Positions 8,705-16,712 are shown, counted from the first letter of the stretch. The stretch: 64,000 nucleotides of DNA from Candidatus Omnitrophota bacterium (GCA_041650805.1 JBAZKM010000001.1:62001-126000), one strand, 5' to 3'. The notes: generated by a model from the letters alone, not told the origin. Made by a program: numbers and translations.

Positions 8705-9391
8705 ATGGGTAAAAGAACGCGTTACATAGCCGCCGCGGCCGTCTTGGCGCTCGCGGCGGTATTATATATATTCGCGGCCGATATCATGGTCCGCGCCTTC
8801 GCGGCGGCCAACGGTCTCGACATCGCATACAAGGACGCCGGGAACGTATGGTTCACAAGATTCGTCTTCGCCGACCTGAGGGTCGCGGAGAGGAAGAGCG
8901 GTGTCGGTTTCTCCGCAGAGGCCGCGGATATCAGGATACGGTTGAGAAAGGGATCGATCTCGGCAGACTTCAACTTTCGCGGCGTGCGGCTGATACGGGA
9001 GAAGGGGGCAAGGGAAAGTTCGTACGACAGTATTGACGGGCTGGTGGCCTCTCCGTTCGCGTCCAGCTGGAAGTACGAGACGATCTCCGGCACCGCTGAA
9101 CGGAGAGAGGACGGGCTCATCCTGAAAGATGTGCGGGCCGTAAGCGACGATATAAGGCTCTCCGTCAACGGCGCATTACATAAAGATGCCACCGTGGACG
9201 CCGATATCATGATATATTTTTCCCCGAATATCACCCGCAAGGTCCCCGAAGAGCTCACAAAAGTCGTCCTGACCGATGAGCCTGAGGGCTGGAAGAGTAT
9301 ATCGGTAAAACTTAACGGTAATTACCTGGCCCCATCGATCCAGCTCTCGAGCAAACTGTTCCGGCTCAACATCCGCAGCGTCTCGCCATAG
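8705..9391 (+). CDS. membrane-anchored AsmA-like protein
   Basis: The 228-residue protein begins with a basic N-terminus and one membrane segment (about residues 5-30, alanine-rich). A beta-rich periplasmic region follows, resembling short AsmA/DUF748-type proteins: repeated strands such as FSAEAADIRIRLRKGSI and RLSVNGALHKDATVDADIMI. Large AsmA-like proteins bridge the envelope and move phospholipid; for this short one the role is unknown. The ATG at 8705 is preferred to the upstream ATG at 8684 because GGAGG (8689-8693) precedes it and the product then starts MGKRTR. Confidence 0.6.
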   Translation: MGKRTRYIAAAAVLALAAVLYIFAADIMVRAFAAANGLDIAYKDAGNVWFTRFVFADLRVAERKSGVGFSAEAADIRIRLRKGSISADFNFRGVRLIREKGARESSYDSIDGLVASPFASSWKYETISGTAERREDGLILKDVRAVSDDIRLSVNGALHKDATVDADIMIYFSPNITRKVPEELTKVVLTDEPEGWKSISVKLNGNYLAPSIQLSSKLFRLNIRSVSP

Positions 9392-9399
9392 CTATACAA

Positions 9400-9428
9400 T
9401 TGCAATTTATAATGCGTTATGTTATAAT
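9400..9428 (+). promoter_or_regulatory. sigma-70 promoter with extended -10
   Basis: TTGCAA (9400-9405) and TATAAT (9423-9428) are 17 bases apart, with TG one base upstream of the -10. The expected start lies about 25 bases before the SPOR-domain gene at 9460, leaving room for its AAGGGTGAGA ribosome-binding site. Confidence 0.8.
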
Positions 9429-9459
9429 TCCATCCTGTCAATGATAAGGGTGAGAGACG

Positions 9460-10077
9460 ATGGTAAGCCAGGAAGAGCAGAAAGAACTGTTTGAGTTCAA
9501 GGAGCAGCCGAAGAAACGCTTTGGCGGCTTTCCCAGGATATTCCCGGCCGAAAATATGTCCGTAACACTCTCGATGGAAAGGCTCATCCTCTTCTCGATA
9601 GGTATCATCATGGTAGCGGTCCTGGTATACGCCCTAGGCGTGGAACGCGGTAAATCGCTGGGCAGGGCCCCTGTTACGGTCCTGAGTCAGCAGCCCGCGA
9701 CAAAGCCGCCGTCATCGGCCCGGAACAGACCGCCCGAGGCCGTGCAGGTCAATCCGGTCCGGGTCGCGCCGGCAAAGGCGGCCGGGCAGGTACAGGAAAG
9801 GTCTTATTTGAAGACCCCGGGCCCGCAGTCACAGGCGACAGAGCGTACCAGGGGGTACACTATAGTGGTCGGGACGTTCTCGAATAAAGATAATGCCGCA
9901 GCCATGGTGAGCCGCATCAAAAAGAACGACGGGTTAAGCGCTTTCCTGATACAGGGCGATTCGTATTTTCAGGTGTGCATAGGGAATTATCCGGACAAAG
10001 AGAGCGTACAATCGAAAAAGGCGCTTGCCCGGATAGCCCAGAGATACAAGGGCGCCTATTTCAAACTATCCAGGTAA
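9460..10077 (+). CDS. SPOR domain cell-envelope protein
   Basis: This 205-residue inner-membrane protein has a cytoplasmic N-terminus of about 40 residues, one transmembrane helix (about 42-60, ILFSIGIIMVAVLVYALGV), a proline- and alanine-rich linker, and a C-terminal SPOR domain (about 132-204) with GYTIVVGTFSNKDNAAAMVSR and YFQVCIGNYPDKESV. SPOR domains bind denuded glycan strands of peptidoglycan at the septum or poles. It has its own promoter, and the small basic protein gene follows 22 bases downstream. Confidence 0.88.
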   Translation: MVSQEEQKELFEFKEQPKKRFGGFPRIFPAENMSVTLSMERLILFSIGIIMVAVLVYALGVERGKSLGRAPVTVLSQQPATKPPSSARNRPPEAVQVNPVRVAPAKAAGQVQERSYLKTPGPQSQATERTRGYTIVVGTFSNKDNAAAMVSRIKKNDGLSAFLIQGDSYFQVCIGNYPDKESVQSKKALARIAQRYKGAYFKLSR

Positions 10078-10099
10078 CTAAATAAGATCGGAGGTAATG

Positions 10100-10441
10100 A
10101 TGTCACAGCATCCCAGCTTGCGCTCATCGGAAAAGGACAAACAACAGAGGACCGTCCTTAAGCGTTATGAACGGATCAAATCCCTCAAGGAGAAGGAGAA
10201 GTGGAAAGACGGGGACTCCGTCTTCGGTCTTCCCAAGGTAAGGGTCATGCGCTTCAAGATCAAGAAAGAGAAGGCCGCCGCAGCCGAAGGCACTGAAGCC
10301 GTCGCCGGCGCCGAGACCGCTGCCGCACCGGCCGCTCCTGGAAAGACCGCTGCCGCCGCTCCGGGAAAGGCCGCACCGGCCGCCAAGGCCCCGGGCGCCA
10401 AAGATACGGCAAAGACGAAGGAAGCGGAAGGCAAGAAATAA
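10100..10441 (+). CDS. small basic protein of the PVC type with Ala/Pro/Lys-rich tail
   Basis: The first 55 residues (SQHPSLRSSEKDKQQR, then VLKRYERIKSLKEKEKWKDG and SVFGLPKVRVMRFK) match what I recall of a small basic protein restricted to Chlamydiae, Verrucomicrobia, Planctomycetes and relatives (TIGR04137-like). Family members are usually little longer than this block. Here about 60 further residues of alanine, proline and lysine follow, a disordered basic tail. GGAGG at 10090-10094 favours the second ATG at 10100 over the one at 10097. The function is unknown; a nucleic-acid or ribosome association is a guess from its charge. Confidence 0.72.
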   Translation: MSQHPSLRSSEKDKQQRTVLKRYERIKSLKEKEKWKDGDSVFGLPKVRVMRFKIKKEKAAAAEGTEAVAGAETAAAPAAPGKTAAAAPGKAAPAAKAPGAKDTAKTKEAEGKK

Positions 10442-10457
10442 GAGACAGCAAAATCTT

Positions 10458-11552
10458 ATGAAGAAGATACAGCTATCCCTGCCGGGCAGGAGTTACGATA
10501 TCCTTATCGGCAGAGGCCTGACATATGACTGCGGGGCCGCCATACGGGGCCTCAGGATAGGGAGAGATGCCGTTGTCGTCACCAATGAACGGCTCTTCGC
10601 GCTTTACGGAAAGGCGATAAGGGCATCGCTCAGACGGGCCGGGCTCTCGGTGCATTTCGAGCTCGTGCCCGACTCGGAACGGGCGAAATCCGCAAAGGTC
10701 GTATTCGGCCTGATCAATGACATAAGCACATATGATAAGGACAGGACCCTCTTCCTGGTGGCATTCGGAGGCGGGGTAGTAGGAGATGTAGCGGGTTTTG
10801 CGGCCGCCGTATACAAGCGGGGCATCCCGTATGTGCAGATGCCGACCACCCTGCTCGCTCAGGTCGACTCTGCCATAGGCGGAAAGACCGCCATAGACAC
10901 AACTGTCGCGAAGAACCTCGTGGGCGCTTTTTATCAGCCGCGCATCGTCCTTTCCGATACCGGCATGCTCGACTCTCTGGCGCCGCGTCAGATGAGGACG
11001 GGCATGGCCGAGGTCATAAAATACGGCGTCATAAAAGACGCCCGGCTCTTTGAATATCTCGAAAATAACCTGAGAAACATATACGCCCACAGGCCGGAAG
11101 CGCTCGAATTGATCGTCTCCAGGTCCAGCGCCATAAAGGCGCGCGTGGTGGAGGCGGATGAATTCGACAGAAAAGGCGCCAGGGTCATCCTGAATTACGG
11201 CCATACGATAGGCCACGCCATAGAGACCGCCTCCGGATACTCGGGGCGTTATTCGCACGGAGAAGCGATATCCATAGGCATGGTGGTCGCCTCAGATATA
11301 GCGGTGCGGCTGGGCCTGTTGAAGGCCCCGGACGGCGCCAGGATAGAAGCGCTCATAAAGAAGGCGGGACTGCCGACGGCCCTTGCGGGCCTCCGGCTCC
11401 GCGACCTGTACGAGGCGCACCGCCACGACAAGAAGTTCATCCACGGCAAGAACAGGTTCGTCCTGCCGCGCGGCATAGGGATCGCCGGGACGGTCGAAGA
11501 TATCCCCGAAGCGGTCATAAAGGGTTCTCTTGCCGGTCGGTTGAGCAGATGA
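10458..11552 (+). CDS. aroB: 3-dehydroquinate synthase
   Basis: AroB catalyses the second step of the shikimate pathway, converting DAHP to 3-dehydroquinate with NAD+ and a divalent metal. The 364-residue length is typical. The glycine-rich nucleotide site AFGGGVVGDVAGFAAAVYKRG, the block TTLLAQVDSAIGGKTAID, and the metal ligands E (in VVEADEFD), H (in NYGHTIGHAIE) and H (in YSHGEAISIGM) are all present. No other aro gene is adjacent. The gene lies between the small basic protein and an acetyltransferase, all on the plus strand. Confidence 0.95.
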   Translation: MKKIQLSLPGRSYDILIGRGLTYDCGAAIRGLRIGRDAVVVTNERLFALYGKAIRASLRRAGLSVHFELVPDSERAKSAKVVFGLINDISTYDKDRTLFLVAFGGGVVGDVAGFAAAVYKRGIPYVQMPTTLLAQVDSAIGGKTAIDTTVAKNLVGAFYQPRIVLSDTGMLDSLAPRQMRTGMAEVIKYGVIKDARLFEYLENNLRNIYAHRPEALELIVSRSSAIKARVVEADEFDRKGARVILNYGHTIGHAIETASGYSGRYSHGEAISIGMVVASDIAVRLGLLKAPDGARIEALIKKAGLPTALAGLRLRDLYEAHRHDKKFIHGKNRFVLPRGIGIAGTVEDIPEAVIKGSLAGRLSR

Positions 11553-11583
11553 CCTTAACGGCTTGAAAATCACGGAGGGCTGT

Positions 11584-12051
11584 GTGACACATACTTTAAG
11601 GCATTTCAGGAGAGAGGACGCGGACGGCGTCAAAGAGCTGATAATGCTCATCCTTTCGAAAGAGTACCCCTTCGACAGGGCCGCATATTCCGACAGTGAT
11701 CTCGACAGGATAGACGAGGTATACGGTGGGGCGAACAGCGCCTTTTTCGTCGTGGAAGAGAACGGCTCCATAGTCGGTACCGTCGGGATAAAAGAGGAGA
11801 CGAAAGACGAGGCGCTCATGCGCCGCCTCTTCGTCGACCCTAAATACCGCAGGCACGGATACGGCGCGGCGCTCCTCCAAAAGGCCCTGGAGTTCTGCAA
11901 AGAGCGCGGCTATAAGCGCATCTTCTTCAGATGCACCGACAGGATGGCGGACGCGATGCGCCTATGTAAAAAACACGGATTCAAAGAGACCGAGTCGCTC
12001 GACGTAAGCGGTTTCAAGATACACAAGCTGGAGCTGGCCGTCAGGCAATGA
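11584..12051 (+). CDS. GNAT family N-acetyltransferase
   Basis: The protein of about 155 residues has the GNAT acetyl-CoA-binding core: LMRRLFVDPKYRRHGYGAAL (motif A with the R-x-x-G-x-G/A loop), followed by ALEFCKERGYKRIFFRC and a C-terminal CKKHGFKET strand. It transfers an acetyl group to an unknown amine substrate. The GTG at 11584 is chosen because GGAGGG (11575-11580) sits just upstream. A longer start (TTG 11563) has no such site. It overlaps the following thioesterase gene by an ATGA junction. Confidence 0.85.
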   Translation: MTHTLRHFRREDADGVKELIMLILSKEYPFDRAAYSDSDLDRIDEVYGGANSAFFVVEENGSIVGTVGIKEETKDEALMRRLFVDPKYRRHGYGAALLQKALEFCKERGYKRIFFRCTDRMADAMRLCKKHGFKETESLDVSGFKIHKLELAVRQ

Positions 12052-12470
12052 GACATCACGAGACCGAGATACGCGTCAGGTACAAAGAGACCGACCAGAT
12101 GGGGGTAGTATACTATTCGAACTACTTTGTCTGGTTCGAGGTGGCACGGACCGAATACCTGCGGGCCATGGGGCTGGCATACAGCGAGATAGAGAAGAGG
12201 GGGCTGCGCCTGATGGTCGCCCGCGCCGACTGCACCTATCTTTCGCCGGCGCGCTACGACGATATGGTCACGGTATCTTCATGGATACCCGAGATCAGGA
12301 ATTCAAGTCTCACATTTGAATATAAGATATCGGTAGGGGACAGGCCGGTCGCTACCGGCAAGTCCGTGCACGTATTCACCGATCCGTCCGCAAAACCCGT
12401 CAGGATACCTAAGGACCTCAAGGATATACTCGGGCGGGACCCAGGCGCCGGCAAGGGCGTCACTTCCTGA
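12048..12470 (+). CDS. YbgC/FadM-type acyl-CoA thioesterase (hot-dog fold)
   Basis: The protein has 140 residues. The signature YKETDQMGVVYYSNYFVWFEVARTEYLR matches the active-site region of 4-hydroxybenzoyl-CoA thioesterase/YbgC proteins, with the catalytic Asp in TDQMG. Members cleave short-chain or aromatic acyl-CoA thioesters; in many diderms YbgC is associated with the Tol-Pal system, but no tol genes lie here. The ATG overlaps the stop of the acetyltransferase. Its 3' end overlaps the convergent GspB-like gene by 11 bases. Confidence 0.9.
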   Translation: MRHHETEIRVRYKETDQMGVVYYSNYFVWFEVARTEYLRAMGLAYSEIEKRGLRLMVARADCTYLSPARYDDMVTVSSWIPEIRNSSLTFEYKISVGDRPVATGKSVHVFTDPSAKPVRIPKDLKDILGRDPGAGKGVTS

Positions 12471-13056
12471 GGCTGAGAGTTATCTCCGTATCATTCAAAT
12501 TCATAAGGACACCGTTCTTCATTATCCTTATCACCTTAGCCCCGCTGATCATATCTCCTTCTTCGACCACGCCGTTATTGATTATGGCCTGAGGGCGCTC
12601 TTCTATATACATTATACCGTTAAGGACAAAATCGGGATATTGCAATTTCGCGGGCGGGGTCTCCCTGGCAGGAGCGGGCGCAGAGATACCGTCCGCGCCG
12701 GGCCGCCCGGAGGCCTCTTCAGGCACAGCGTTCTTCTCGGCGCCTGCGATGGGCTTATAGGCCACTTCCTGATGCGATGCCGTTCCGTCGGGCTGCGTCT
12801 TCCCCTGGCGGCCCCCCGTTGCCGTATAAAGCCAGAAGACCGCTATTATGACGGCTACGGACAGGACGACTGAAACGATCTGCTCCGGGGCAACCGCGGG
12901 TCTTTTCTTTATCGGCGAAAAGATGGCAGGAGGGAGAGGGTTCGGGGATGGCTGGAATTTGTGCCGTTCGTCCGTCCTGACGACGGGCTCCGGAGTCCGG
13001 GTACCGCCCCTTATCTCGCCCTGCACCTTCTTAAGGGCTTCCTGTATTATGCTCAT
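12460..13056 (-). CDS. GspB-like type II secretion accessory protein
   Basis: The protein has 198 residues. The N-terminus MSIIQEALKKVQGE is the usual start of GspB-like partner proteins. One transmembrane helix follows (about residues 60-78, IVSVVLSVAVIIAVFWLYT), then a proline/alanine-rich linker, and a C-terminal periplasmic domain (LNGIMYIEERPQAIINNGVVEEGD and KVIRIMKNGVLM) typical of GspB C-domains. GspB works with the ATPase GspA/ExeA to insert the secretin through peptidoglycan. Its start overlaps the stop of the ExeA-like gene, forming a two-gene operon. No other gsp genes are in the window. Confidence 0.78.
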   Translation of the reverse strand: MSIIQEALKKVQGEIRGGTRTPEPVVRTDERHKFQPSPNPLPPAIFSPIKKRPAVAPEQIVSVVLSVAVIIAVFWLYTATGGRQGKTQPDGTASHQEVAYKPIAGAEKNAVPEEASGRPGADGISAPAPARETPPAKLQYPDFVLNGIMYIEERPQAIINNGVVEEGDMISGAKVIRIMKNGVLMNLNDTEITLSLRK

Positions 13057-13868
13057 ACGGTAACAACACCTTCTATCTCGTGGATGCTCTTCTCTATAAT
13101 AGCGTCGCTGATATCCCTGGTCTCCATAACGTAAGCGGCCAGGAGCGCCTTATCGCATACCATGTTTATCAGGCGCGGGATGCCTCCCGAGTACCTGTGT
13201 ACCGATTCTATGGCATCCGGGGCAAAACGTATCTGGCCGTCGGAACCGGCGACGGTGAGCCGGTGGTAGATATATTTATCGATCTCGTCTTTTTCGAGAG
13301 GGGATATGTGGAACCTGACGCCGATGCGCTGCCTGAGCTGCCTCAGGTTCGGCGAATTGAGCTTGGTCTTAAGCTCCGGCTGTCCCACGAGTATTATCTG
13401 AAAAAGTTTCTCCTTGTCCGTCTCAAGGTTCGACAGCATTCGTATCTCTTCCAGGATGGATGTCTTAAGGTTCTGCGCCTCGTCGATTATCAGGATGACG
13501 TTATTACCTTTCGACAATTCTTCTATGAGAAAACCGTTAAGCTGACGCAGCATGGAGGATTTGTTCCTTCTCTCCACGACCAGGCCGAAGTCCTCCAGTA
13601 TCATCTGCAGGAGTTGAAGCTCGGGAAGGGTGGAATTGAAGATAAAGGCGCTCTTCGTATTGCGGTCGAGCTGGTTGATGAGGGCCCTGCAGAGAGTCGT
13701 CTTGCCGGCGCCGACCTCCCCGGTGATCTCCAGGAAACCTTTTCGTTCTTTTATCCCGTATATGAGATGGACGAACGCTTCCCTGTGGACTCTGCTCAGG
13801 AATAAGAAGTTGGGGTCGCTGGTGACGTTGAACGGCTTTTCTTTTAACCCGAAAAATTCTCTGTACAT
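13053..13868 (-). CDS. ExeA/GspA-like AAA ATPase
   Basis: From MYREFFGLKEKPFNVTSDPN the protein (271 residues) matches ExeA-type ATPases. It has Walker A GEVGAGKTTLCRAL, Walker B VILIIDEAQNL and sensor region QIILVGQPEL. These proteins pair with GspB in secretin assembly, or occur in exosortase/polysaccharide loci. The open frame extends 29 codons upstream to 13955, but the family begins at this Met, and a good promoter (TTGCAA, 17, TATACT) lies within the extension, placing the transcript start about 3 bases before this ATG. The start choice is therefore mixed family and promoter evidence. Confidence 0.88.
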   Translation of the reverse strand: MYREFFGLKEKPFNVTSDPNFLFLSRVHREAFVHLIYGIKERKGFLEITGEVGAGKTTLCRALINQLDRNTKSAFIFNSTLPELQLLQMILEDFGLVVERRNKSSMLRQLNGFLIEELSKGNNVILIIDEAQNLKTSILEEIRMLSNLETDKEKLFQIILVGQPELKTKLNSPNLRQLRQRIGVRFHISPLEKDEIDKYIYHRLTVAGSDGQIRFAPDAIESVHRYSGGIPRLINMVCDKALLAAYVMETRDISDAIIEKSIHEIEGVVTV

Positions 13869-13877
13869 TTCGCTATA

Positions 13878-13906
13878 AGTATACACCCGGCCCGCGGCCT
13901 TTGCAA
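13878..13906 (-). promoter_or_regulatory. minus-strand sigma-70 promoter for the ExeA-GspB operon
   Basis: Read on the minus strand, TTGCAA (13906-13901) and TATACT (13883-13878) are 17 bases apart. The predicted start falls about 3 bases before the ATG at 13868, leaving no room for a Shine-Dalgarno, so the message would be leaderless. Confidence 0.7.
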
Positions 13907-13918
13907 ATAGATTTTTCC

Positions 13919-13947
13919 TTGCTTTTTCGGTATCGCTTATGTATACT
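13919..13947 (+). promoter_or_regulatory. plus-strand promoter for the PilZ gene, divergent from exeA
   Basis: TTGCTT (13919-13924) and TATACT (13942-13947) are 17 bases apart. The expected start is near 13954, followed by GAGGAG and the ATG at 13978. The two divergent promoters lie head to head within about 70 bases. Confidence 0.65.
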
Positions 13948-13977
13948 TGACACATTGGACAAAAGAGGAGAACGCGG

Positions 13978-14352
13978 ATGTGGAACGGTATTAACAGACG
14001 AAGGTTCCCAAGGGCAAGCTACAAGTGCCTCATTACCATAAAGAAACGCCTGAACGCCAAGACCATAAGCACAAATACCGAGAACATAGGCGCAGGCGGC
14101 ATATGCGTTATAATAAAAGAGGACCTGGGATTATTCCAGGGGGTGGACCTTGAGCTTCATATTGATGACGACCTTGAGCCTATACGGTGCGGCGGCACCG
14201 TGGTATGGGTCGTGAAGAAGGCGGACCCCAGACAAAAAGGCGTCCATTTCTACGATACGGGCCTGGAATTCATAGATGTGCGGCCTGAGGACAGGGAACG
14301 CATCTCCGAAGTCGTGGAGGCGATACTGGAGAGGAACCGCAAGAAGGGGTAA
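13978..14352 (+). CDS. PilZ domain protein
   Basis: The 124-residue protein is a stand-alone PilZ domain, a cyclic di-GMP receptor. The N-terminal arginine motif is NRRRFPR (about residues 6-12), and the second motif reads ENIGAGGICV, where the usual (D/N)xSxxG has Gly in place of Ser. The barrel ends with CGGTVVWVVKK and a terminal helix rich in Glu and Arg. Ligand binding is likely but the Ser to Gly change could weaken it. It has its own promoter divergent from the ExeA-like gene. Confidence 0.88.
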   Translation: MWNGINRRRFPRASYKCLITIKKRLNAKTISTNTENIGAGGICVIIKEDLGLFQGVDLELHIDDDLEPIRCGGTVVWVVKKADPRQKGVHFYDTGLEFIDVRPEDRERISEVVEAILERNRKKG

Positions 14353-14376
14353 GCGCTACGCTGCATGCGCGGTCTC

Positions 14377-14405
14377 TTGACAAAGTCAGTTTCTTATGCT
14401 ATACT
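14377..14405 (+). promoter_or_regulatory. near-consensus sigma-70 promoter with extended -10
   Basis: TTGACA (14377-14382) and TATACT (14400-14405) with a 17-base spacer and TGC just before the -10. It serves the TIGR04073-like gene at 14443. The promoter of the paralogue at 21535 has the same -35, spacer length, extended -10 and TATACT. Confidence 0.88.
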
Positions 14406-14442
14406 TAGGAAAATTAATAGCGAGGGGAGGTGAAATAGTAAA

Positions 14443-14775
14443 ATGAAAAGTATGATAAAGGGTATTATTATATGTGTTGCTATATTAATGGTATTGAATA
14501 TAGCGACATCAAGCTATGCGCAGGATCCCGCGAAAAAACTCGGAAGAGGACTCGCGAACATATTGACTGGCTGGATAGAGCTTCCGAAGAACATCTATGA
14601 CACCAGCGTGGAAGATAACCCTCTCTCCGGTCTCACGATCGGATTGGCAAAGGGCGTTGGAATGACGATAGTCAGGACCGGAGCCGGAGTCTATGAAACG
14701 GTCACGTTCCCGTTCCCGATCCCTGAGGGGTATGCCCCGGTGTTAGAGCCAGAGTTCGTATTCAAGAGTCAGTAA
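14443..14775 (+). CDS. TIGR04073-like exported protein (paralogue 1)
   Basis: The 110-residue protein has a clear signal peptide (residues 1-26, ending SSYAQ), then a conserved short domain: KKLGRGLANILTGWIELPKN, DNPLSGLTIGLAKGVG and a C-terminal TFPFPIPEGYAPVLEPEFVF. This is the pattern of the TIGR04073 family, named for its association with exosortase systems; the molecular function is unknown. It is flanked by a strong promoter and a strong terminator, so it is a single-gene unit. A paralogue lies at 21535. Confidence 0.8.
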   Translation: MKSMIKGIIICVAILMVLNIATSSYAQDPAKKLGRGLANILTGWIELPKNIYDTSVEDNPLSGLTIGLAKGVGMTIVRTGAGVYETVTFPFPIPEGYAPVLEPEFVFKSQ

Positions 14776-14794
14776 TGATTTCTGGATTAACTGA

Positions 14795-14829
14795 AAATAA
14801 GGGGATAGTAAAATATCCCCTTATTTTTT
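14795..14829 (+). terminator. intrinsic terminator
   Basis: AAATAAGGGGATA pairs perfectly with TATCCCCTTATTT across the loop GTAAAA, followed by a T run (14821-14829 region). It ends the TIGR04073-like transcript just before the next PilZ gene. Confidence 0.92.
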
Positions 14830-14857
14830 GTACTCTTCATACAATATGGAGGTTGGT

Positions 14858-15226
14858 GTGACCGAGAGACGAAGATGGCTGCGATTTGACACCGCCCTCA
14901 CTGCGCTGTGCGAGATCGTCAGTGAAAAATACAAGGCGTCATCTAGCGTAAAGAACATCTCAAAAGAAGGCGCGCTGCTCCTCCTGGACAAGCCGCTTAA
15001 GAACGGGTCCGAGCTTAAGGTCTCACTGGATATCCCCGGCGACAATATCCCGATCTTCGCGTCATGCGAAGTGGCATGGCAGAAGAAGGGTGACAGGCGG
15101 GACGGCACGGACGAACGCCTGTATGAGACGGGTGTGAAGTTCACAAGGATAGACGGCTCCGACAAGGGACGGCTGCTGGAATATATATATACTCAATGGC
15201 TAAGGCTACTCGATAAGATACATTAA
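14858..15226 (+). CDS. PilZ domain protein
   Basis: From the GTG at 14858 the product is a PilZ domain of about 123 residues: TERRRWLRFDTALTAL (arginine motif), VKNISKEGALLLL (NxSxxG motif) and CEVAWQKK. It is expected to bind cyclic di-GMP. GGAGG (14848-14852) lies five bases before this GTG. The frame is open further upstream (an ATG at 14846 and a TTG at 14828), but those lie before or inside the ribosome-binding site or in the terminator. It follows the TIGR04073-like gene, as another PilZ gene does at 22039. Confidence 0.82.
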   Translation: MTERRRWLRFDTALTALCEIVSEKYKASSSVKNISKEGALLLLDKPLKNGSELKVSLDIPGDNIPIFASCEVAWQKKGDRRDGTDERLYETGVKFTRIDGSDKGRLLEYIYTQWLRLLDKIH

Positions 15227-15230
15227 CGGA

Positions 15231-15602
15231 ATGGATATGACAGAAGAAATAAAGAAAGACAATACTAAAGATAGCGCGGAACCTAAGGTCGAACCCAAGG
15301 CTGAGACGAAGGCAGAACCGAAATCCGAGGTCAAGGCAGACGCCAAGCCCGCTGCTGCGGCATCTGCTGCGGCATCTGCTGCGGCAGTACAGGGCCAGGC
15401 TGCCGAGAAGAAGGACGATGCAAAAGCGCCCGTGGCTAAGAAAGAGAAACCGGCAAACTGCGCATCGTGCAACAAGTCGATCAAGGGAAAACGCTGGTAT
15501 TACAGAAACGGCAAGTACTACTGCTCCAAGAGATGCTGGACGGACGCGTCCAAGAAGGCTAAAGCGGCCGCGGCCCAGCCGGCACAGGACGCCCCTAAAT
15601 AA
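15231..15602 (+). CDS. small zinc-ribbon-like protein with low-complexity N-terminus
   Basis: The 123-residue protein has an N-terminal 75 residues of Lys, Glu, Ala and Pro (probably disordered). A compact C-terminal segment reads CASCNKSIKGKRWYYRNGKY followed by YCSKRCW, a CxxC...CxxxC pattern that should bind one zinc, and an alanine-rich tail follows. In the DNA a 12-base unit GCATCTGCTGCG is tandemly repeated near 15358. No family is recognised. It may start at the second ATG (15237). It lies one base upstream of the flavin reductase gene. Confidence 0.65.
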   Translation: MDMTEEIKKDNTKDSAEPKVEPKAETKAEPKSEVKADAKPAAAASAAASAAAVQGQAAEKKDDAKAPVAKKEKPANCASCNKSIKGKRWYYRNGKYYCSKRCWTDASKKAKAAAAQPAQDAPK

Positions 15603-15603
15603 G

Positions 15604-16164
15604 ATGGCAAAGCGCGAGCTTCCGCCCCGCGAAGCCCTGTACCCGGTCCCGGTAGTCCTCGTAAGCTGTTCAGATAAAGATGCCCGCCGCACCAACATAA
15701 TCACTATAGCATGGTGCGGGGTCATCTCGTCCGATCCTCCGCTCCTCAGCGTCTCAATACGCCCGTCCAGGCACTCGCACAGGCTCATCACCGAGACGAA
15801 GGATTTTGTCATAAACATCCCCACGGCGGCAATGCTCAAGAAGGTCGATCACTGCGGCCTGGTATCGGGCAAAGAGACGGATAAGTTCGCGGAATGCTCT
15901 TTTACGCCTCTCAATTCCAAAAAGACGGTATCAAGGGCCATAGAAGAGTGCCCCGTCAATATAGAATGCCGACTTAAAAGGTCCGTCTCCCTTGGCGCGC
16001 ACGACATGTTCATAGGCGAAGTGGTGCTCGTGCGCGTTGACGAGTCCATCCTGGGTAAGGACGGCGCCATCGATTATAAAAAAGCGGATCCGATCGTATA
16101 TAATCAGGGAGAGTATTGGAACCTGGGCAATAATATCGGCCGATATGGCTGCTCCCTCAAGTAG
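15604..16164 (+). CDS. flavin reductase-like protein (FMN-binding split barrel)
   Basis: The 186-residue protein belongs to the flavin reductase-like domain family. The N-terminal LYPVPVVLVSCSDKDARRTN and ITIAWCGVISSDPPLLSVSI form the FMN-binding core, followed by HSHRLITETKDFVINIP and a C-terminal VYNQGEYWNLG. Such proteins bind FMN and reduce flavin or act as oxidoreductases in anaerobes. The ATG at 15604, directly after the preceding stop, is preferred; the frame is open further upstream but family similarity begins here. It overlaps the DUF523 gene by 20 bases. Confidence 0.85.
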   Translation: MAKRELPPREALYPVPVVLVSCSDKDARRTNIITIAWCGVISSDPPLLSVSIRPSRHSHRLITETKDFVINIPTAAMLKKVDHCGLVSGKETDKFAECSFTPLNSKKTVSRAIEECPVNIECRLKRSVSLGAHDMFIGEVVLVRVDESILGKDGAIDYKKADPIVYNQGEYWNLGNNIGRYGCSLK

Positions 16165-16687
16165 ACCGCTCCTCGGCAAACCAAAAAAGAGATCCTCTAT
16201 CCTCATAAGCGCCTGCCTTGCGGGTATAAACTGTAACCACAGGGGGGAGAACGAGCTTCTCGGCTCATTAAAACCGCTCATGTCGCAGTTCACCGTAGTG
16301 GCGGTCTGTCCGGAAGTGCTCGGAGGTCTCCCGGTCCCGAGAGAGGCGGCCGAGATATCCGGCGGGGAAGGAAAGGATGTGCTGGACGGAACGGCCCGGG
16401 TCGTAACACGGTCGGGGAGAGACGTGACGGCGAAATTCGTCCTGGGCGCAAGAGAGGCGTTAAAGATAGCCGCGATCTATCGTCCCGTTGCCGCCATATT
16501 GAGATCTAACAGCCCTTCCTGCGGATACGGCAGAATATATGACGGGTCGTTCAAAAAACGGCTCAGAAGAGGGTCGGGCCTGCTGGCCGCGCTTCTGAAG
16601 AGAGACCGCATAAAAGTCTACACAGAGAAGACACTAGCCATAGCAAAAAGAAAGCTTGAAAAGAACTCAGGGTACATGATACAATGA
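16145..16687 (+). CDS. DUF523 / TudS-like Fe-S protein
   Basis: From ATG 16145 the protein has about 180 residues. It shows the DUF523 signature: ILISACLAGINCNHRGENE, VVAVCPEVLGGLPVPREAAE and LRSNSPSCGYGRIYDG. The three conserved cysteines (ACLAG, VCPE, SPSCG) are those that bind a 4Fe-4S cluster in TudS-type thiouracil desulfurases, which remove sulfur from thiolated pyrimidines. The actual substrate here is unknown. The frame is open to 16037 upstream, but that part overlaps the flavin reductase gene and is not conserved. Confidence 0.82.
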   Translation: MAAPSSRPLLGKPKKRSSILISACLAGINCNHRGENELLGSLKPLMSQFTVVAVCPEVLGGLPVPREAAEISGGEGKDVLDGTARVVTRSGRDVTAKFVLGAREALKIAAIYRPVAAILRSNSPSCGYGRIYDGSFKKRLRRGSGLLAALLKRDRIKVYTEKTLAIAKRKLEKNSGYMIQ

Positions 16688-16712
16688 AAGCGTTGGTTAT
16701 AAATTATATATT

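Noticed and set aside
15355..15395. Tandem 12-base repeat GCATCTGCTGCG
   Set aside because: It lies in frame within the Ala-rich part of the small zinc-ribbon-like protein and simply encodes alanine/serine repeats.
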